64,000 nucleotides of DNA from Arthrobacter sp. RIT-PI-e (GTDB lineage: Bacteria; Actinomycetota; Actinomycetes; Actinomycetales; Micrococcaceae): contig NZ_LGIU01000033.1 in NCBI RefSeq assembly GCF_001187915.1, positions 1 through 64,000 of the forward strand, written 5' to 3'. The position numbers were made by a program, and so were the translations under genes. Under the pieces are notes generated by a model that saw nothing but the letters and a program-made list of their open reading frames with translations, made no database searches and was not told where the DNA came from. Shown here piece by piece: positions 1 through 7,631 of the stretch (position 1 is the first letter of the stretch; each line of letters begins with the position of its first letter).

Positions 1-211
1 GGCCACCTCCCCCGGGTCGGCGCCTGCGGCGGGAGATGTGACCGCGACCCGGCCCCCACCCCCCCCCCCCCCCCCCCCCGGCCCCCCCCGCCCGGGCGCC
101 CACCCCCCCCGCCCCCGCGGCCGCGGAGGGAGCCCCCCCGGTCCGCCCGACCCCCGAAGAGCGGCGGGGCCCGGCCCCCATGGGCCCCCCCCCGCCGTCG
201 TGCACCGGAAC
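1..211. other. C-rich low-complexity stretch
   Basis: Long cytosine runs dominate about positions 55-200 and carry no recognisable protein, RNA or repeat structure. The stretch lies just 3' of dhaK. Because other frame breaks in this window also sit in C/G runs, part of it may be assembly or base-calling noise. I see no gene in it. Confidence 0.6.
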
Positions 212-1207
212 CTAGAACGTGCGGATCGGGATCTCTGCCGGGTCCAGCAGCAGCGACTCGATCTCGTCGTCGAGCTTCACCAGGGTGATGGAGGCACCCG
301 CCATGTCCAGGGACGTGCAGTACTCCCCCACGTAGCTGCGGCCCACGCTGATGCCCTGCTCCGCGAGGCGCTTGTGCGCCTGCCCGTACAGCACGTACAG
401 CTCGCTGATCGGGGTACCGCCCAGGCCGTTGACCATGAGGGCCACGCGGTCGCCGTCGCCGTACGGCAGGTCCTTGACCACCGGCGCCAGGAGTTCCTCG
501 ACGATCTCGTTGGCGGGCATCATCTTCGCCCGGCGGCGTCCCGGCTCGCCGTGGATCCCGACGCCCATCTCGATCTCGTCCTCGCCGAGCTCGAACAGGG
601 GGCTGCCCTTGGCCGGCGGGGTGCACGCGGTGAGCGCGACGCCCATGGTGCGGGTCACCGAGTTCACCTTCTCGCCGATGCGGATGACCTCGTCGAGGTC
701 GGCTCCGCGCTCGGCAGCCGCGGCGACGGCCTTGATGACGAAGAAGTTGCCTGCCACGCCGCGGCGGCCGATCGTGTAGGTGGAGTCCTCCACGGAGACG
801 TCGTCGTTGATGAACAGCGTCCTCACCTCGATGCCCTCGGCGGAGCTCATCTCCTGTGCCATCTCGAACACCATCTTGTCGCCCGTGTAGTTGTTGACCA
901 GCAGCAGCACGCCCTTGGGTGAGGCCATGAGCTTCATGGTCTCGTACACGTAGTCGAACGGCGGCGCGGCGAACACGTCGCCCGGGCAGGCGGCGTCGAG
1001 CATGCCCTTGCCCACGATCATCACGTGCGCCGGCTCGTGCCCAGAGCCGGAGCCCTGCACGATCGACACCTTGTTCTGGTCCGGGCCGTCGGCACGCATG
1101 ATCAGGTTGTACTCGGGCACGTACTTCAGGGTGTCCGGGTTCGCGAGCGCGAGGCCCTCGAGCATCTCCGGGACGAACTGCTGCGGATCGTTGACGAACT
1201 TCTTCAT
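212..1207 (-). CDS. dhaK: Dihydroxyacetone kinase-type subunit DhaK
   Basis: This 331-aa protein binds the ketose substrate of a two-part, presumably ATP-dependent dihydroxyacetone-type kinase. Family landmarks are in place: GSGSGHEPAH (52-61, His57), NNYTGD (Asp110) and GIHGEPG with His219, the residue that forms the covalent hemiaminal with the ketose in characterised DhaK. It is the last gene of a four-gene minus-strand operon, 39 bp after dhaL. No DhaM (PTS) gene is nearby, which suggests ATP rather than PEP as phosphate donor. The neighbouring aldolase and HAD phosphatase mean the true substrate may be another ketose such as an erythrulose; that part is inference. Confidence 0.93.
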   Translation of the reverse strand: MKKFVNDPQQFVPEMLEGLALANPDTLKYVPEYNLIMRADGPDQNKVSIVQGSGSGHEPAHVMIVGKGMLDAACPGDVFAAPPFDYVYETMKLMASPKGVLLLVNNYTGDKMVFEMAQEMSSAEGIEVRTLFINDDVSVEDSTYTIGRRGVAGNFFVIKAVAAAAERGADLDEVIRIGEKVNSVTRTMGVALTACTPPAKGSPLFELGEDEIEMGVGIHGEPGRRRAKMMPANEIVEELLAPVVKDLPYGDGDRVALMVNGLGGTPISELYVLYGQAHKRLAEQGISVGRSYVGEYCTSLDMAGASITLVKLDDEIESLLLDPAEIPIRTF

Positions 1208-1246
1208 GAGGTCTCCACGTCGTTGTGAGTAGGGGTGTTGGGAAGG

Positions 1247-1879
1247 TCAGGGCCAGTCGGCCACGATGCGTTCGACGATGATCGCCACGGCCACCGCCCC
1301 GGCGTCGGGCGAGCCGATACTGCGCTCTCCGCTGTAGCTGGCGCGGCCGCGCTTGGCCTCCAGCTTCGACGTCGCATCGGCGCACTCGCGGGTCATCGTG
1401 GCGAATGCCGACCGGCAGTCCTCCGGTGACGCCCCCGCAGCGAGCTGCCGCTCGAGTTCGTCGGTCGCCGGGATCAGGGCGTCCAGCAGGGTTTTGTCGC
1501 CGAGGTCGGCGTTGCCGCGGGCCTTGATGCCGTCGGTGGCGCCGCGGAGCATGGCGACGACGGCGGCACCGTCGATCGTCTCCGTCGCCTTCGCCGCGGC
1601 GGAGGCCCGCAGGAAGGCCGTACCCCACAGCGGCCCGGAGGTCCCGCCGATCCTGCTGGAGATGGCCAGGGCGATCTGCTGCAGGAAGGTGGCGACGTCG
1701 TCGCGCTTGAAGGAGTCCCAGTCCGCCAGGACCTTCTCGAAGCCGCGCGCGAGCGAGTAGCCGAGATCGCCGTCGCCCACCACGGCGTCGAGGTCGCCGA
1801 ACTCCTTCTCCTTCTCCACGGCCGTCTGCGCCAGGGAGCGCACTGCGTATTCGACGTCGGCGAGATCGGTGGCGCTCAT
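1247..1879 (-). CDS. dhaL: Dihydroxyacetone kinase-type subunit DhaL
   Basis: This 210-aa ATP-binding subunit partners DhaK and transfers the phosphate to the DhaK-bound ketose. The metal-binding loop DAVVGDGDLG (31-40) keeps all three aspartates (31, 36, 38). The position normally held by His in the GDGDHG signature is Leu39. Its ATG overlaps the TGA of the upstream HAD gene by 4 bp (ATGA), implying translational coupling. Length is normal for the family (about 200-210 aa). The Leu change may mark a substrate-divergent subfamily. Confidence 0.92.
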   Translation of the reverse strand: MSATDLADVEYAVRSLAQTAVEKEKEFGDLDAVVGDGDLGYSLARGFEKVLADWDSFKRDDVATFLQQIALAISSRIGGTSGPLWGTAFLRASAAAKATETIDGAAVVAMLRGATDGIKARGNADLGDKTLLDALIPATDELERQLAAGASPEDCRSAFATMTRECADATSKLEAKRGRASYSGERSIGSPDAGAVAVAIIVERIVADWP

Positions 1880-2682
1880 GGGGTCTCCGTTTCAGTGGTC
1901 TGAGGGGAAGGGGCTGGGGCTGCGAGCAGCGCCTGCAGGGTTGCGAGGGTGACGACGCCGGAGGGGTGGGCGTCGTGCGGGTCGGCGAGGACCTCCGCCT
2001 GCTCGCCGTCGGGATCCCCGAGGGAGCCGACCACCAGCGATGCGCCCGTAAAGTCCTCCTCGCGAGTGAAACCGCTGACCGTGACCACGGTCCGGAGGCC
2101 CGCTCCGAGGGCGGCGCGCAACCCGTTGCTGCTGTCCTCGACGACGATCGCGTCGTCGGCGGACACCCCAAGTTCCTGCAGGGCCAGCAGGTAGATGTCC
2201 GGTGCGGGCTTCTTCGCGGGCACCACGTCCCCGGCGAACACTGCGAAGTGCTCGGCGAGCGATTCCCCGACGGCGTGCGTGAGGACGGCGCGGACGGCGG
2301 GTTCCGCGGAGGTGGAGGCGACGGCGAGCGTCCAGCCGGCGTCGTGCGCCTCCTGGACGATGCGCGCGATGCCGGGACGGGCCGGCATGACACCGCTCTC
2401 GACGAGGCCTTTGTAGACCTCGGTCTTCCGCTTGTGCCAGGAGAGGATCGCGGCGTCGACGGCATCGTCGTCCTGCAGTCCGAGGGAGTCGGTCAGATCG
2501 GGGGTGAGGATGCTCCGCATCCGCTCCTTGCCGCCGCCGATCTTCACCTTCTCCGCGTACTCCTCGACGCTCCACTGCACGGGGACGTCGAAGTCGGCGA
2601 AGGTCCGGTTGAAGGCGGGGAGGTGGCCGTACTGCTCGGTGTCGGCGAGCACGCCGTCGCAGTCGAAGATCAGGGCCGGCAT
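1876..2682 (-). CDS. HAD-IA phosphatase, CbbY-like
   Basis: This 268-aa haloacid-dehalogenase hydrolase opens with MPALIFDCDGVLADTE, giving nucleophile Asp7 and acid/base Asp9. A helical cap follows, then motif II (VASTSAEPAV) and motifs III/IV (KKPAPDIYLLA, VVEDSSNG). The overall shape matches CbbY-type sugar (bis)phosphate phosphatases such as xylulose-1,5-bisphosphate phosphatase. The ATG at 2682 is only 2 bp after the aldolase stop; the frame is open further upstream but only inside the aldolase gene. Likely substrate is a ketose phosphate made or rejected by the adjoining kinase and aldolase; the exact one is unknown. Confidence 0.85.
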   Translation of the reverse strand: MPALIFDCDGVLADTEQYGHLPAFNRTFADFDVPVQWSVEEYAEKVKIGGGKERMRSILTPDLTDSLGLQDDDAVDAAILSWHKRKTEVYKGLVESGVMPARPGIARIVQEAHDAGWTLAVASTSAEPAVRAVLTHAVGESLAEHFAVFAGDVVPAKKPAPDIYLLALQELGVSADDAIVVEDSSNGLRAALGAGLRTVVTVSGFTREEDFTGASLVVGSLGDPDGEQAEVLADPHDAHPSGVVTLATLQALLAAPAPSPQTTETETP

Positions 2683-2684
2683 GG

Positions 2685-3548
2685 TCAGCGGCCGCCCTTG
2701 CCCGCGCTGCCGAACTGTTCGCAGAGGTCGGTGACCATCGCGACGACGTCGGAGCGGGTGTGCTTGAACAGCGACGGCGGATCCCACTTGCTGTTCTGCT
2801 CCGCCTGCTTCAGGAACGTCAGGCTGGACTGCATGTACTGCTCCTTGAGAGCCGTGGAGATGTTGACCTTCGCGCAGCCACGGGCGATGAGGTCGGCGAA
2901 CTGCTCGGCGCTGAGCCCGCTGCCGCCGTGCAGGGCGATGGGCACGTTCCGCGCCTCGACGATCTGCGTGACGCGGTCGACGTCGAGCACGGGGGCCGCC
3001 TTGTAGCTGCCGTGGGCGTTGCCGATCGAGGGTGCGAAGACGTCGATCCCTGTGGCGTCGATGAAGGCGAGCGCCACCTCGAGGCTCTGCTGCTTCGAGA
3101 CCTCGTCAGAGCCGTGGTCGTCCTCGACGCCGGTGATCGCCTCGATCTCGCCCTCCACCTGGGCGCCGTAACTGCGGGCCTCGGCCACGACCTCGACGGT
3201 CTGGCGCTGGTTCTCCTCGACGGGCAGGTTGGAGGCGTCGAACAGCACCGAGTTCCAGCCGGCCTTCAGGCATTCGGTGACGACGTCGCGGTCCGGGCAG
3301 TGGTCCAGGTGCAGGGTGACGGGCACCTCGATGCCGCGCGTCATCGACTGCCACATGTCGAAGAGCACGCGGGAGCCGATGCTGCGCACGGTCTTCACGG
3401 AGGTCTGCAGGATCACCGGGGAGTTCGCCTCCACGGCGCCGGCGAGCACGCCCTCCATGGTGAGGTCGTTGAAGATGTTGATGGCGGGCACCCCGTAGCG
3501 TGCCTCGAATGCGGGGTCGACGATGTCTTTCAGCGGTACAACGGCCAT
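2685..3548 (-). CDS. Class II fructose-bisphosphate aldolase family protein
   Basis: This 287-aa zinc aldolase is the first gene of the dha operon. Visible active-site elements are HLDHC (80-84, catalytic Asp82 and Zn ligand His83), VEGEI with Glu133, NAHG (His179), HGGSGL (His207) and the phosphate-binding NIST segment (229-232). The Zn-His region reads FAPSIGNAHGSY rather than the usual VAIGTAHG, suggesting it is not the glycolytic FbaA but a ketose-1-phosphate or ketose-bisphosphate aldolase of the GatY/KbaY type. A strong AGGAGG lies 7 nt before the ATG. It probably feeds dihydroxyacetone phosphate into, or draws it from, central metabolism. Confidence 0.88.
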   Translation of the reverse strand: MAVVPLKDIVDPAFEARYGVPAINIFNDLTMEGVLAGAVEANSPVILQTSVKTVRSIGSRVLFDMWQSMTRGIEVPVTLHLDHCPDRDVVTECLKAGWNSVLFDASNLPVEENQRQTVEVVAEARSYGAQVEGEIEAITGVEDDHGSDEVSKQQSLEVALAFIDATGIDVFAPSIGNAHGSYKAAPVLDVDRVTQIVEARNVPIALHGGSGLSAEQFADLIARGCAKVNISTALKEQYMQSSLTFLKQAEQNSKWDPPSLFKHTRSDVVAMVTDLCEQFGSAGKGGR

Positions 3549-3623
3549 GATGATTCCTCCTGGTCGGGCTGACCCCCACGCTAGGTGGGCGGGGCCGTGC
3601 TGGGTATGGGGGTTCTCCCGCCC

Positions 3624-3638
3624 TCCCCCCTGGGGGTA
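3624..3638. promoter_or_regulatory. Candidate NarL/LuxR-type operator
   Basis: Read on the minus strand the site is TACCCCC-A-GGGGGGA, a 7-1-7 inverted repeat with one mismatch. It lies in the 175-bp divergent region between the dha operon (start 3548) and the GlcG/HbpS gene (start 3724). NarL-family HTH proteins bind tail-to-tail TAC-led heptamers, and the fused LuxR regulator at 4137-5975 is the nearest candidate. Assignment is inference. Confidence 0.35.
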
Positions 3639-3723
3639 ATCACCACCTCGTCAGCGGCGGACGCGCGTGGCTGAGGGGGCCGCGGCTACCCGGCCACCCA
3701 CTTCGACGACGAAGGACACCCTC

Positions 3724-4143
3724 ATGCCCCAGGGATCAGTGCTCGAGACCATCACCTCCGAGGAAGCCCGCCGCGTGATCGACGCCGCCGCGGCGAAGGC
3801 CACGGAGATCGGCCAGCCGATGGACATCGCCGTCGTGGACGCCGGCGGCAACCTGAAGGCCCACGTGCGGATGGACGGCGCGAACATCGGCAGCATCACC
3901 ATCTCGATCAACAAGGCCTACACCTCCATCGCCTTCCAGTGCGAGACCGGCAATCTGCAGGGCATCACCCGGCAGGACGGCCCCATCTACGGACTGAGCG
4001 ACGCGCATGGCGGACGCCTCGCGGTGTTCCCCGGCGGCATCCCACTGGTACGCGACGGCAGCATCATGGGCGCCATCGGTGTCTCCACCGGGACCATCGA
4101 GCAGGACCAGGAAGTGGCCGAGGCGGGTGTCGCCGCTTACTGA
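3724..4143 (+). CDS. GlcG/HbpS family (DUF336) protein
   Basis: This 139-aa protein contains the whole GlcG/HbpS fold: EEARRVIDAAAAKATEIG at the N-terminus, the VVDAGGNLKAHVRMDGA core, and the C-terminal FPGGIPLVRDG and GAIGVSTGT loops. Family members bind haem or act as companions in diol, glycolate and ketose metabolism; Streptomyces HbpS modulates a sensor kinase. I chose the ATG at 3724 because GAAGGA precedes it by 7 nt; an upstream in-frame extension looks non-coding. It is divergent from the dha operon and overlaps the end of the sensor-regulator gene by 7 bp tail-to-tail. Confidence 0.85.
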   Translation: MPQGSVLETITSEEARRVIDAAAAKATEIGQPMDIAVVDAGGNLKAHVRMDGANIGSITISINKAYTSIAFQCETGNLQGITRQDGPIYGLSDAHGGRLAVFPGGIPLVRDGSIMGAIGVSTGTIEQDQEVAEAGVAAY

Positions 4144-5975
4144 TACGAATCCTGCTGCAGGGGCACCAGCATGGTGCGGTTACGTGCGCCGGTCTTCCGG
4201 AGCATCGCGCCCACGTGCTTCTCAACGGTCTTGACGGAGATCCCGAGGCGAATGGCGATCTGCTTGTCCGCCAGCCCCTCGGCCAGTAATTCTCGTACCT
4301 CCAACTCGCGTGCGGTGAGGTGGGCTGCGGTCGACACCGGCTCGGCCGTCTGCCGTGTCTCGGCGAGGCGGGTGAACATCGCCCCGTCCAGCAGGGCGTC
4401 GCCGCGGGCAGCGGCGACGACGACGCGCGCCACCTCCGCGGGCGTCGAGGACAGCGAGATGAACCCTCGCACTCCCGACGATGCCGCCGTCGCCAGTTGC
4501 TCGTCGGTCGGATGGTCGACGACGGCCACGATGGGCCGCTCAACGGTGTCCCCGCTGGACATTTGAGTCTCGGCGTACTGGCCGAGCAGTGCCTCGTCGA
4601 GGACGATCATGTCCGGCTGCAGTAGGGACACCGCTTCGGTGAGGTCCCTGAGGGTGGCGAGCTCGCCGAGCACCTGGACGGACGGCTCGGAGGTTACCAG
4701 CAGCCGCACGAGCCCGGCGCGGATAAGAGGCTGGGCACAGGCGACGACCACCTTCCAGCGTTCCCAGGAAGTATCGCCGTTGGATGAGTACGGCACCTGC
4801 GCGCGGATGCTGGTGCCCCAGCCCGGCGTCGACTCCACGAGGAGTTCACCCCTCAGGTAATGGGCACGTGCCGCCATCCCGTGGAGACCGAAGCGGCTGC
4901 TCTGTGCAGTTCCGATCCTTTCCCCTGCACCCGGGCGTTCGAATCCCCGGCCGTTGTCCTCGACCACCACGGTCATGCCGGTGGTGTCGTAGAAGATCCC
5001 GACCCGGCAGGTGGTCGCGTGGGCATGGGCCACCACATTGGTCACGGCCTCCTGGATCACCATGAACAGCTGATGGGCGACGACGGGCGCCGGCTCGTGC
5101 CGCTGCCCCGTGACGAGCAGTGTCAGGTCGATGGGGTAGCTGCTGCCCACGCGGTCGAGTTCTGCTCTGACCGCTTCCTCGAGCGTGCTGCCCACGAGGC
5201 TCGACGGCGCGAGGCCCAGCACGGTGCGCCGGGTCTCGAAGAGTGCCTCGTGGGCGAGCACGCGGGCGGAGTCGATGTACTCGATAGCGGGCGAGCCACC
5301 CGGCGTCGCCTTGTCCGCACGGTCGAGGTGCAGCAGGACCGAGCCGAGGGACCGCCCGATGGTTTCATGGACGGCCTGTACCGCCCGTTCGCGTTCAGCG
5401 GCGACAGCCACTTCGCGCTGACGGTCGGCGGCTGCCTGGTGGAGCCGGGCGTTCATGATCGCGATGGCGGCATGATTGGCGAACAGTTCCACCAGGGAGG
5501 CGTCGGCTGTGCTGAAGACCCGGCCGGGCCCGTTGCTGAAGATGGCGAAGGTACCGATGATGGTGCCGTCCCACAGGATGGGGACCCCAATGACAGCGCT
5601 TCCCCAGCGCGGGTCCGCGGGGTCGATGTGCCCGACGGCCACCGAGGCATAGCGGTCAAGGATGACCGTGCCGCGGGTGGCCACGATCTGCCCGGTGAGG
5701 CCCTCGGTCAGCGGGAACGTGCGGCCCTGGTGGCAGCCGACACCGCGGTCCACCTCCTTACGGTAGTACCCCTCAGTCTCGTAGACGATCGAGATGGAGC
5801 CGCTCTCGCAGTCGAGCAGCGCGACGGCGTGTCCGAGCACGCGTTCGAGGAGCGGGACCAGCTCGAACCGACCGGCTAGGTCACCGGCGAGCTCGGTGAT
5901 GCGGTCGAGTTCGGAGAGCGAAGCATCGCTCGGTGGGATTTGGTTCGGTGGGGGAAGCTGCGGCATGGACGACAC
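4137..5975 (-). CDS. Fused GAF-histidine kinase-pseudoreceiver-LuxR regulator
   Basis: This single 612-aa chain combines a whole two-component system. A GAF sensor spans about 28-180. HisKA_3 is at about 185-260 with His203 in VHETIGRSL (HE where HD is usual). A HATPase domain follows at 300-395 (N-box QEAVTNVVAHA, DNGRGF, FGLHGM). A receiver-like domain covers 407-525 and a NarL/LuxR HTH 550-605 (LTAREL..DKQIAIRLGIS..TVEKHV). The receiver keeps an Asp at 460 (IVLDEAL), but its acidic pair is replaced (ACAQP at about 412-416) and the conserved Lys is absent, so it is probably a pseudoreceiver. No transmembrane segment is seen, so sensing is cytoplasmic. The start is a GTG at 5975 or an ATG three codons later. 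It likely controls the adjoining ketose genes. Confidence 0.85.
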   Translation of the reverse strand: MSSMPQLPPPNQIPPSDASLSELDRITELAGDLAGRFELVPLLERVLGHAVALLDCESGSISIVYETEGYYRKEVDRGVGCHQGRTFPLTEGLTGQIVATRGTVILDRYASVAVGHIDPADPRWGSAVIGVPILWDGTIIGTFAIFSNGPGRVFSTADASLVELFANHAAIAIMNARLHQAAADRQREVAVAAERERAVQAVHETIGRSLGSVLLHLDRADKATPGGSPAIEYIDSARVLAHEALFETRRTVLGLAPSSLVGSTLEEAVRAELDRVGSSYPIDLTLLVTGQRHEPAPVVAHQLFMVIQEAVTNVVAHAHATTCRVGIFYDTTGMTVVVEDNGRGFERPGAGERIGTAQSSRFGLHGMAARAHYLRGELLVESTPGWGTSIRAQVPYSSNGDTSWERWKVVVACAQPLIRAGLVRLLVTSEPSVQVLGELATLRDLTEAVSLLQPDMIVLDEALLGQYAETQMSSGDTVERPIVAVVDHPTDEQLATAASSGVRGFISLSSTPAEVARVVVAAARGDALLDGAMFTRLAETRQTAEPVSTAAHLTARELEVRELLAEGLADKQIAIRLGISVKTVEKHVGAMLRKTGARNRTMLVPLQQDSYQ

Positions 5976-6297
5976 CTGTCTCCGGCAACCCGGCGCGACA
6001 CTGCATCCGGGCCTTCAGGATAGCTGGCGGTTCGATTCGACGTCCTCCCGATAAAGCTGCCAACCACTCGTCACCGTGGTCGACGGCTGGGCACGGGGCG
6101 GCCTGCCGGACTCGACCGTCTCCACCTGGCGCGTCCCACTCGACGGTCCGGTCGATGGTAACGAGCATCGTTGTAATGCCATCAAGCTCCCGCCGGAACC
6201 GGACCCCTCCTCGAAGAAGACGATATTGCCCGGCAGAAGGTCCCGGGAACCGATCGGCATAGACTGAGTCTCCTCGCTGGCTACGGAAGGACCCACA
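5976..6297. other. Divergent intergenic region
   Basis: This 322-bp spacer separates the sensor-regulator (minus) from the alpha/beta hydrolase (plus) and should hold both promoters. I find no convincing gene, hairpin or operator. GGAAGGA just before 6298 is the hydrolase ribosome-binding site. Confidence 0.5.
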
Positions 6298-7086
6298 ATG
6301 TTGAACACCGAACGGACCGGCACCGGAAAACCACTCGTCCTCGTGCACGGGCTCGGCTCGAGCCTCCGCAACTGGGATCCCATCCTCCCCCTCCTACAGG
6401 GTCAGCGTGAGGTCATCGCCGTCGATGTCCCCGGGTTCGGGGGCAGCGAGCCGCTCGCGGGCGAGGTGACCATCACGACCCTCACGGACGCCCTCGACCA
6501 GTTCCTCGAGCAGGAGAACCTGCGCGATGCCGATATCGTCGGAAGCTCGATGGGCGCACGGATGGTGGTCGAACTGGCGCGGCGGGGTCATGCCGGGAAC
6601 GCTGTCGCCCTCGATCCCGGAGGATTCTGGAACGACACTCAGGTGCGCATCTTCAACGGCAGCATTACCGCGTCCATCGCGCTGGTACGGCGCCTCCAGT
6701 CCGTCCTGCCGTCACTGGTCCAGCAGGCTGCGGGCCGGACGATGCTGCTCGCCCAGTTCTCCGCGGCCCCGTGGAAGCTCGACCCGGACCTCGTCCTGAC
6801 AGAGCTCCGCGGATTCGCCTCCTCGCCCAGTCTCGACGAAGCGCGTAAGTCGCTCGCGCACGGACCGCGCCAGGCAGGCGCGCCACAGGGGATGATCAAG
6901 GGCACGCTGACATTCGGCTGGGGCCGGTCGGACAGGGTCACCCCGCTCAGTGAGGCCGCCGTCGCCATGTCGCTCTACCCGGACGCCACCCTGCACGTCT
7001 TCGAGGACTGCGGGCACTTCCCGCACTGGGACCAGCCGCAGGAGACGGCCCGGTTCATTCTCGACGCCACCGCTGCTGGGTCGTAG
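6298..7086 (+). CDS. Alpha/beta-fold hydrolase
   Basis: This 262-aa cytosolic hydrolase has an HGLGSS oxyanion loop (17-22), the GSSMG nucleophile elbow with Ser84, a late acidic residue in GWGRSDRV, and catalytic His in CGHFPHWDQP. The last motif is typical of the C-C hydrolase/epoxide hydrolase/lipase-like group. Substrate cannot be deduced. The ATG follows GGAAGGA at good spacing. It is the last normal-GC gene before the decayed island. No signal peptide or membrane segment is visible. Confidence 0.8.
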   Translation: MLNTERTGTGKPLVLVHGLGSSLRNWDPILPLLQGQREVIAVDVPGFGGSEPLAGEVTITTLTDALDQFLEQENLRDADIVGSSMGARMVVELARRGHAGNAVALDPGGFWNDTQVRIFNGSITASIALVRRLQSVLPSLVQQAAGRTMLLAQFSAAPWKLDPDLVLTELRGFASSPSLDEARKSLAHGPRQAGAPQGMIKGTLTFGWGRSDRVTPLSEAAVAMSLYPDATLHVFEDCGHFPHWDQPQETARFILDATAAGS

Positions 7087-7189
7087 TAATTATCCTTTGA
7101 GCCACACACCTGGCCTGCGTGCTGATGACACCTCAGTACAGAAGCTGAGTGCGGGCACTTACACCTAGATGGATTTCGCCGTCGCCCGG

Positions 7190-7372
7190 TGCTATTACCG
7201 CAGCCCGACCGACGTAACACAATTCTGGATTTCGCTCTTCCGCGGCATTGTGCCCATCTACTGATTGTTCTAGCAAAGATCTCGGCGCGCGCGGCAATCT
7301 GTTTATCCGTCAGCTCCTTGTCAAGCAGATTGCGCACTTCGTGCCCTGAAGGTATGAATGGTGACCAAAAGT
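7190..7372 (-). pseudogene. Decayed LuxR-type HTH fragment
   Basis: A minus-strand frame reads EVRNLLDKELTDKQIAARAE followed by FARTIS. It aligns with EVRELLAEGLADKQIAIRLG and VKTVEK of the fused regulator 1.2-3.1 kb away. The rest of the HTH is blurred by substitutions and an apparent small deletion, with no upstream sensor domain. It looks like the tail of a second, lost paralogue. Surrounding 7090-7630 is AT-richer and holds nothing else I can name. Confidence 0.5.
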
Positions 7373-7631
7373 GATCTAATCTCATTATGCACAACACAAG
7401 GGAAATTATAATGTGGATGCTGATTAAAGCCTGGGAATTGTGAGATTTCGGGATCTCACCAGTAAAGGATATTGATCTAGAGGGCGAAGTCCTGTATTAA
7501 CTCCACCCTCCACAAAAGCCGTGAAGGCACTTCGAGTGCTACGTCTCCCCGAGCTGTTCATCCTCTTCCGTAACCTATAACTTCGTCGAGACACCCTCCC
7601 TAACATACGTAAACGTCTTACATCCAAGGTT

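Noticed and set aside
38-922. Long open frame on the plus strand opposite dhaK
   Set aside because: High-GC antisense frame with Arg/His/Val-rich, low-information protein; dhaK on the other strand has full family motifs. The same reasoning removes other long antisense frames, for example opposite the nucleotidase, GH31 and GH3 genes.
4920-4950. tRNA-like TTCGAATCCCC segment
   Set aside because: It resembles a T-loop but lies inside the HATPase-coding part of the fused regulator, with no acceptor stem, D-arm or anticodon arm around it.
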